From the NCBI GenBank assembly GCA_032622095.1, contig CP136066.1, positions 232,134,961 to 232,198,960 of the forward strand: DNA of 64,000 bases. The letters run 5' to 3'. A program made the position numbers and the translations under genes. The notes beneath the pieces were generated by a model. The model searched no databases. It saw nothing but the letters and a program-made list of their open reading frames with translations, and had not been told where the DNA came from. This document shows, piece by piece, positions 57,331-64,000 of this stretch. Position 1 is the first letter of the stretch; the number at the start of each line of letters is the position of its first letter. This DNA is from Siphonodentalium dalli (taxonomy: Eukaryota > Mollusca > Scaphopoda > Gadilida > Siphonodentaliidae).

Positions 57331-57917
57331 ATTGACCGGCATCACAGGGCAAGTTGCTACCCAAATGCTAACAAAAGCCATGCAACTTGGATCCTATTTC
57401 CTCATTTGATTGTCCCAGGGTATGCCAACCGTCGTCCCGAGTATCCGACTTGGAGTCCCTGTCAATAGTCCAGAAAGCCCACCAAATGCGGCTAATGGGT
57501 TCGATGGGTAGCCCCAACACGCGACCTGTTTGGTGGGACTATCATTCTGAGTGCTAATTACGCCAATGAAGGGAACACTATACATCGACAAGTGACAGTG
57601 TCCTGGTTGTAAAGGTTTCTATCTCTTCCTTGGAACCCTCGAAACAAGGGAAAGCACTCTGATGTTCTGTTAAATTGTAAATGATTGTAGAACAATGCTA
57701 TCAAATCATGTCAATCTGAGGTTATTTGCTAATCAAAATTCGACATTAATTTTCTTCCTGCGCTTGGCTGCATCAGAGAACACTGAACAACTAACTGAGC
57801 TCCCTCGTAAGCGCATGTAAAGGTGACCCAAAAGGAATGTCGAAAGCCCTTTCACCTCGTGCTGGAGCGACTGCTCGATCTGATCCTGATCTCCATCCGT
57901 CGATGGAACACCACTTT
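57331..57917. other. Unassigned DNA
   Basis: No gene, array or element end seen. Confidence 0.4.
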
Positions 57918-58081
57918 ACCCGCCATACCTCTTCCCAAAAATGGCAGTGCATGTGATCAAGTCCTACAGAGAGAGAATGTTGGTGATAATTGACACCCTT
58001 GAATTGCAGCACATCTTCGTTCGTGCTGAAGAGGCCATCAACACCAAACTTCTGACAATGTCATGGATAGAGCATGGAACA
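57918..58081 (+). pseudogene. Possible DDE transposase fragment (low confidence)
   Basis: Plus-strand frame ending in TAG reads FPKMAVHVIKSYRERMLVII then DTLELQHIFVRAEEAINTK and MSWIEH. Its layout resembles the segment around the first catalytic Asp of DDE_Tnp_4 proteins, such as the VIIDCTE region of the transposase at 16676-17676, followed by a TW/SW-type motif. The similarity is weak, only one acidic motif is covered and the frame is closed upstream. It may be coincidence. Confidence 0.25.
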
Positions 58082-58148
58082 TAGTATGAGATTGATCCTT
58101 CTGACATATGCCTTCGTTAAAATATGCCTTATCACTGACTCACAGCCT

Positions 58149-58326
58149 CATTGGATCCATCCATCCAGCCCTGTTCCATTTTTAGTGCTACATGTCAAAG
58201 TTCTGGAGTAGCATTCCATGTTTGGAATTCATGAAAATTCAAAAGCTCCATCTATGGAATGCTACTCCAGAACTTTGACCTGTAGTACTAAAAACAAACG
58301 GGACGGGGCTGTGTGGATCCAATATG
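58149..58326. repeat. Fold-back element, ~178 bp
   Basis: ATTGGATCCA near 58150 pairs with TGGATCCAAT at 58313-58322, and 'ttctggagtagcattccat' with 'atggaatgctactccagaa'. Arms of about 70 bp with scattered mismatches enclose a ~40-bp loop. Non-coding. Confidence 0.85.
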
Positions 58327-59369
58327 ACCACGACCCAGTGCAAAGGCTTATTAGGCCGTCTCAAATATGGTGGACGAAGGTTAACCACATGCGTTATGTC
58401 AGCAGCTTCTACATAGAATCCAGAAAATGAATTATCTGAAGATATCAGTCATAAGAAAATTGGACTGTTAATAAAAAAAACCTTTGTTCCTCGAAGACAA
58501 CCTGTTCTGATATCTGCGGTGCCCAAACGCTCATACACCATGGATGAGTTAGTCGATCTCCATGTGCATTGATATAGCGCTTCCAAAATGTGGAGCCAGA
58601 GAGCCGTTCGGGTTTTGCTGTACGAGATCAAATTGGGAGTCAGTGAGTGGGACATTAAACAATCGTTCATCACAATATTCCGAAAGAGCTTCAAATTTTT
58701 CACATTTTATTTTTATTTTGGATGACCCTGTTTCCACGAAATGACGTGAAACAAATAAAGTATAAAATCGACGGACTCAAATCCACTGTTTGAAATGAAT
58801 TAAAACTCGTGAAAAACAGCAACATATATCAGATAGGATTTCGGCATCCATGAAAGAAGACATGTTTATGACTGGCCTGAAATTTCTTGATAGCAGTTAG
58901 TTTGATAATGGCTTATAAGTGCTCACTGGTCTCGCCTATTGGAGTTGTCCGATCGCGCGCAGGAGACTAATGCTATCAATGATTGGTGTGACCATGTAAA
59001 ATACATGGAATACATGAATTTTACATACAGAAATTACATGCAAGTGTGTATCCACCTTAAGCAGTTTCTTTTCCAAAAGGGAGGTGATTGTTCTCTGATT
59101 CTACACATATAAACTCATTATAACTGGCATAGGATGGAAGTGAAAGAAATTACTTAGACAACCACATTCCACTTGTCAAATAATTTTATATATGACAGTA
59201 CAAAGTGTATTTCATGATGTATTACCATGTATCGGTGTTCACGAGATGTTTTCTACAACAGATTGTCACTTACTAGTTTCCACATAATGTATGAGTGGCC
59301 ATCATTGGTGTATTTTTAATCACGATTACATGGGTTTTCAATCACAAATGCAGCAATGCCGTAGCATTA
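58327..59369. other. Unassigned DNA with a possible decayed coding patch
   Basis: Minus strand 58550-58735 reads KCEKFEALSEYCDERLFNVP and LTDSQFDLVQQN with protein-like composition, then frame breaks near 58550. I cannot name a family. The rest shows nothing. Confidence 0.35.
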
Positions 59370-60840
59370 TGGTGGCCAACTTGGTGGCCAACTTATGGTG
59401 CCCATTTTGAAATAACTTTCATCATTAATATGGCCAGTTTATCATTTTTTTTTACTGATTCATAATCCAAAAACAATTAAGACATACATCCATCAAAGTG
59501 GCATGCTGATAAGACTAATTTTCAGTTCCAGCAACATTACACTTGTTAGAACAAATTGACCACATGGTTTCCATTTGGTGGCCATTTTGAAATAATATTC
59601 ATTATTAATGCGGTCATTTGATTATGTTTTATTAAATTAAATTCATCATCTGAGAACAATTTACACATACAAAATTGGCCTTATGGTGGCCATTTTGAAT
59701 TTTAGCTGTCATTTTGAAATAGCATTCATCCTTTTTTGGTCAATTTATTAGTTTTTTTTATCAATTCATCATCTAAGAACAATGAAGACAATATTACATG
59801 CATCAATGTTTCATGCTGCTCAGACTAACTTTCAGTCCCAGCAACATAACACACGATAGGATAATTGACCATATGGCGTCCGTTTTGGATTTTAGCTGCC
59901 ATTTTGAAATAACATTCATCCTTTATTTTTTTTTTCAATTCATCATCTAATAACAATTTAGACATACAACATCAATGTTTCACGCTGATAAGACTAACTT
60001 CCAGTCGCAGCAATATTTCACAGGATTGAAAACATTGGCCATATGGCGGCCATTTTGGACTTTGGTGGCCATTTTGAAATACCATCAATCCTTAATGTGG
60101 TCAATTTATTAGTTATTTTATTATTTCATAATTTAAGAAAATAAATTAAAACATATATACATCAATGTCTCATGCCGCTAAGACTAACATTCAGTCCCAG
60201 CAACATAACAAATGATAGGAAAATTTACCATATGGCGTCCATTTAGGATTTTGTCGGCCATTTTGAAATAACAATCATCCTTTTTTATTAATTCATCATA
60301 TAAGAACTATTAATACATACATACTTACATCAATGTTTCATGTTGCTAAGACTAATTTCAGTTGCAGAAACATTACACATGATTGAAAAATTGACCATAT
60401 GGTGGCCATTTTGTATTTTGACGGCCATTTTGAAATAACATCCAACCTTAATTTGGTAAAGTTATTAGTTATTTTATTAACTGATCATTTAAGAACAATT
60501 AAGACATACAAACATACATAAATGTTTTATGCTGATAAGACTAACTTTCAGTCCCAAGCAACATTACACATGATAGGAAAATTGGTTTTATGGCGGCCAT
60601 TTTGGATTTTGGTGGCCATTTTGGATCAAAATCATCATCAATATGGTTGGTTTGTTAGTGTTTTAATCAAGAGATAACCTGACAACAGTTTAGTCATGCA
60701 TATATCAAGGTTTCATGGTGATGAAACAAAACTTCAACACCATCAATGCGACACATGATAAGAAAATTGGCCTTATGGCGGCCATTTTGGATTTTGGTGG
60801 CCATCTTGTATTCAAGGACATTTTCAAGGTGGCCCATTTT
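59370..60840. repeat. Degenerate ~180-bp tandem array (7-8 units)
   Basis: Each unit has 'tggcggccattttggatttt', 'gccattttgaaataac', 'cattca/atc', 'aattcatcatctaagaacaa' and 'catgctgataagactaactt' text in that order. Repeats of the last motif are at about 59500, 59815, 59980, 60170, 60350, 60530 and 60715. Units differ at many positions, so the array is old. It shares only the short 'gcggccatttt' theme with the 155-bp arrays. Confidence 0.85.
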
Positions 60841-61617
60841 TTTATTTTGAATTGTAATGATCATTCTATGCAAAAACGTTCTCAAAAGTTTGACAGCAAA
60901 ATGTTTTAGATTTTCTCTGGCATGCACCTGTCTATCTGTAGGTCTGAGGAATTCTCGGCTAGATATTGTTACCCGCCGTGCACCCCATCACCAATGCGAC
61001 ATGTGCTGCATTCTAAAAATAGGTCGATTGCAGTGACGAAATATGAGTGCGACAGAGAATATTGTTTGATCGAAAGCATTTGAAATAAAAAGTTTCAATA
61101 CTCGCCTTGATGCTGGCTAATAGATATTTGTCCCTGCTAGGTGTTGGGAATGTCGTCACACAACACGTTCATGTCTGCATACAGTCTTACACGCACACGC
61201 CCAGACCCAGACTTGAGAATGACATCACACACATACGCTCTTTATAAACTACACTGCGGACAGAAACGCTCTTTAACTATCAACGCTATTAACACCGAAG
61301 TGCCGTTTTTAGTAACTGAGAGTGGAGAATGGGTGCTCTGAGCTTCTCCAAAACGCCGCGACGACGATTCCCGTGGGTTTTTACCCTTAGATGGGAAGTT
61401 TGAACTCACTCTAGCCAGCCGTTTTCGATTCTATAAAGTACACATATATATACGGAAGTCTCAAAATATATAGTAGATAGATTTTCTTGCCATTTTATTG
61501 TATCTTTCGATGATTAAGAATTTTCAAGTAAAACTAATTCCATTTTGATAATTAATATTCACAGCTCTGATATGATATAATTCAGAAAATTCTGAATTAT
61601 GTCTGATATAAATTTAC
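60841..61617. other. Intron, no gene seen
   Basis: Contains a GC-richer patch at 61150-61390 ('cgctctttataaactacact') that resembles a promoter with a TATA-like box, but no transcript can be supported. Confidence 0.4.
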
Positions 61618-61717
61618 CTTTAAGTGAAAGCTGGTGGCAGCTGCTGCAGACTTCAGCTTTTTTATTGTCCATATATGGCAGCTTAGATTTCAAGTTACAA
61701 CATTTAGAACAAAATAC
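61618..61717 (-). CDS. FYVE zinc finger, second half (exon)
   Basis: On the minus strand the acceptor CTGTTTTACAG precedes 61717 and a donor GTAAAT follows 61618. The 100-nt exon reads VFCSKCCNLKSKLPYMDNKK then AEVCSSCHQLSLK, leaving one base. This completes a FYVE domain: the third and fourth zinc-ligand pairs are FCSKCC and VCSSC, spaced as in the family. It starts in phase 0, exactly as the exon at 63107 ends. The domain binds phosphatidylinositol 3-phosphate on early endosomes. Confidence 0.88.
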
Positions 61718-63106
61718 CTGTAAAACAGAACATGAAAAATACCAGTCATATATACATATTACAGTCAGACTGTGAATAGTAATGTTATCAGGGGAACATA
61801 TATAAAGTTTTGTTGTTCATATCCATTCATATAAACGTTAGGGACATTAAGTATAACAATGTACAAAGGATGTCTTGGCTTATCATGATCTCACTTCAAA
61901 TCTGACAATCCTAGCTGTAATCTCATAATTGTGTTTCAAAAGCCATTAATTTACACAAGTTGACTGAATGTATCAGACAGCATATAGTGTAAAGTATAAA
62001 CAATAATCCACCAGTTTCATCAAATGCCTAAAATGTTCAGTCACATGAAATGACAAAATGATTGATTTCACAATCTGACTGAAAAACACACACATATTTC
62101 AGTAGTATATCCTCTTAAATACCCTATGTGAATAACAGTGGTATTTGATCAATCTTTTCACCATGTCTCCAATTCAAGTCCACCAATTGGTGGTCAGAAT
62201 TACTGACATGGTATGAGACTATACCATGTCACTAAACCGGAAGTCTTTTCTCATACCATGGTTGTAACCACCATTTTAAATATACACCAATTCTCTCCGC
62301 TTCAAGTTGTAACTCGAATGTGTTATGAACAGGAATAATTATGTAGAATATTCCAAATTCAAATAATATACATCTCAAGCTAACCAATGACAGTTGAAAT
62401 AAGGAAAAGCTAACATATCTTTTTAGTTTAAACCAGTTTTTTTCATTTTTAGCACTGCGTTACTACCTTTTATAAAAGTGACGCAATTTTTTCTGCAAAT
62501 GAAAACATCAACCATAAAAAAAACAACGCCAGTGGAAATCGTCATATGTGTTCCTTTCATCACAGGTTTATTGAAATTTACATGACTGAAATCAACAAGA
62601 TCACATATGTGGTATGATGTAAGCAATATGGAAACAACATTGATTGGGAAAACAATCTTTGGGTTATCTATATGTGTACACTTCATACTTTAGATGTTGG
62701 TACCAGGTTGTATTACCAATTGTAGTTTCGTGAGTATATACCTCATACCCCCTTATTAGAGCTGAATATATTATCAGATTTAACACGGAACAGTGCATTT
62801 CCACCCAAACTTATAGGTTGTTAATCATTTTTGTGACGGATTTACAAATTGTCGATATGGTAAATACGTTATAGTGTCTCCAGTTGTCTGGTATAGGGTG
62901 GTACCAGGCCCAGCAGGGACCAATACTGCCCTCCACAGTGCGTCAGGTGGTATTAGACACCTCGCCTGGTACCACCCTACACCAGATAACTGGAGACACG
63001 TACTGTACCTTGGCATTGCTGCCGACTCTGTTTCTGACTACACGTATGACAAGATCAATAGTTAAAGTCTTAGGCAGAAACACACAATCAATTTAGAACA
63101 TCTTAC
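61718..63106. other. Intron between the two FYVE exons
   Basis: Contains a small hairpin at 62212-62275 ('catggtatgaga'/'tctcataccatg') and the fold-back at 62874-62999. No other gene seen. Confidence 0.7.
62874..62999. repeat. Fold-back element, 126 bp
   Basis: GTGTCTCCAGTTGTCTGGTA at the left pairs with the complement at the right end (ACCAGATAACTGGAGACAC). The inner 'gggtggtaccaggc' / 'gcctggtaccaccc' arms match too, around a ~55-bp loop. Non-coding. Confidence 0.88.
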
Positions 63107-63352
63107 TTTTCCACAGCCCTGGCAGTGATGACGTCGCTTGGTGAATGTAAATTTGGCTTCACACTTCATACAAGCCTGTGCCTCACTGCCTGGAATTAAC
63201 ACAGGGGGAACAACTCCAAATGTGTTTGTGTTGGGAGGCTGCACATTGGTGGAAGCTGCTGCTTGTGCCATATTAACTGAGGGTGATGACTGTATCTCTC
63301 TTGATGCTGCACCAGCTTCCTCTAGATCTGATTCAAATGCAAATTTCAAATG
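63107..63352 (-). CDS. FYVE zinc finger, first half (exon), SARA/endofin-like
   Basis: The 246-nt minus-strand exon (82 codons, phase 0 at both sides) lies between an AG acceptor at 63353-63354 and donor GTAAGA at 63106. It reads a Ser/Pro/Asn-rich segment ([20 protein letters not shown]), then [20 protein letters not shown] and [16 protein letters not shown]. The CxxC pair and the R(K/R)HHC motif, which contacts PI3P, are characteristic of FYVE; the [10 protein letters not shown] form is closest to SARA/endofin (ZFYVE9/16) in my knowledge. The usual Arg after HHC is Gln here. Acceptor context is only moderate. Upstream exons are outside the window or unseen. Confidence 0.86.
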
Positions 63353-64000
63353 CTTATCGAGAGGTAAATCATGATCGTTGGATGTTTAACCCATACCTTC
63401 AAACATACCAACTAAAACAGTCAAATTTATCAATCTAGAATAGAATATATACCCGTTCACAATGAGAAAATTATCACGATTGCTGGATGTTTAACCTATA
63501 TCTTCGACCATACTGACCACAACAATAACGAGAGGCCGATCACGATCGGCAGATGTTAACCCATCCCTTGGCGATAAAAATTTAATATGATCGGATAAAT
63601 GAGAATTTTGGTGTTGAATTATAGAGTATACTGTTATGTACTATTATAGACAAATGTACATAACACAAATTATTGGAATTTATGGGTCACTGGCATTTAT
63701 ATAAGAGAATGCACTGGTACAGGATCTGTAATGCTAAACCACCACAGCCAGCAAGTCCGTGGGTTAAATGTGTAGGTGTGACCTGGACATGGAATACTTG
63801 GGTTAAGAGAGTCCAATTTAAGTTTACAATAATATTGTGTCCTAGTATACAGATAAGCAACCTCACCACTGACCCATTAATATCAATTATATAGCACAGC
63901 TGTCAAAAAATCACAGGAATTATTTATGTTGAACACTGACTCTCTATTAAACCAATAACAATTATAATGATATCAGGCCATCTGAAGATATAACTCTGCA
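63353..64000. other. Intron with repeat fragments
   Basis: Two related units contain 'ggatgtttaacccatacctt' (63380) and 'ggatgtttaacctatatctt' (63489); 63532-63560 has 'gaggccgatcacgatcggca' shared with 37293-37340; 63696-63800 is a copy of the fold-back repeat at 1627-1800. No exon seen. Confidence 0.55.

Noticed and set aside
61240-61300. Promoter with TATA-like box ('ctttataaactacact')
   Set aside because: No transcript start, exon or conserved downstream element could be tied to it.

Overview
This window looks like nuclear DNA of a marine invertebrate, most likely a mollusc. It is AT-rich, has split genes with standard GT-AG introns, and holds no bacterial operons. It is full of interspersed repeats: elements with AGCTCAACTT-type ends carrying arrays of ~155 bp units (an architecture known from bivalve 'pearl'-type elements), many short fold-back elements, ACATGTA-rich stretches and microsatellites. 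The species assignment is an inference from repeat style only.

Two layers of coding sequence are visible. The first is host-like and on the minus strand. Two exons at 63107-63352 and 61618-61717 together encode a complete FYVE zinc finger of the SARA/endofin (ZFYVE9/16) type. Six more short exons lie at 48362-48435, 44600-44709, 38524-38744, 7741-7850, 5225-5265 and 1-125. They have good splice sites, and reading phases fit at every junction I could test: FYVE exon 2 to 48 kb, 48 to 44 kb, 44 to 38 kb, 7.7 to 5.2 kb and 5.2 kb to the window edge. At least one exon must be missing between 38.5 and 7.85 kb. These six belong to a gene I do not recognise. Whether it is the FYVE gene or a separate one is open. 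Most of the window is its intronic DNA.

The second layer is a nested transposon complex at about 14.73-29.75 kb. The outer element is an ISL2EU/IS4EU-type DNA transposon with two convergent genes. One is a three-exon THAP-DDE transposase on the plus strand, which reads open over 482 codons. The other is a three-exon YqaJ-nuclease/PHD protein on the minus strand, broken by a 2-nt loss. Matching inverted end sequences lie at about 14734 and 29750. Between the two genes sits an ~8.5 kb tyrosine-recombinase retrotransposon of Ngaro type on the minus strand: a decayed SGNH hydrolase ORF, gag with an AT-hook, RT/RNase H with one frameshift, an intact tyrosine recombinase, then a 3' region of iterated motifs. 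It landed at the junction of a 243-bp internal tandem duplication, so the order of events can be read.

The rest by region. 0-9 kb: introns, a 32 x 41 bp minisatellite and two small exons. 9.4-10.3 kb: a non-autonomous hAT element with a target-site duplication. 10.4-13.7 kb: an array-bearing element inside another repeat. 30-38 kb: repeat fragments and a decayed MADF-bearing element. 39.4-42.4 and 49.3-51.4 kb: further ~155 bp arrays. 52-54 kb: a degenerate minisatellite split by a retroelement tail. 54.7-58.3 kb: fold-backs, a 64-nt C run and a tRNA-like SINE. 59.4-60.8 kb: a ~180 bp tandem array. 61-64 kb: the FYVE exons.
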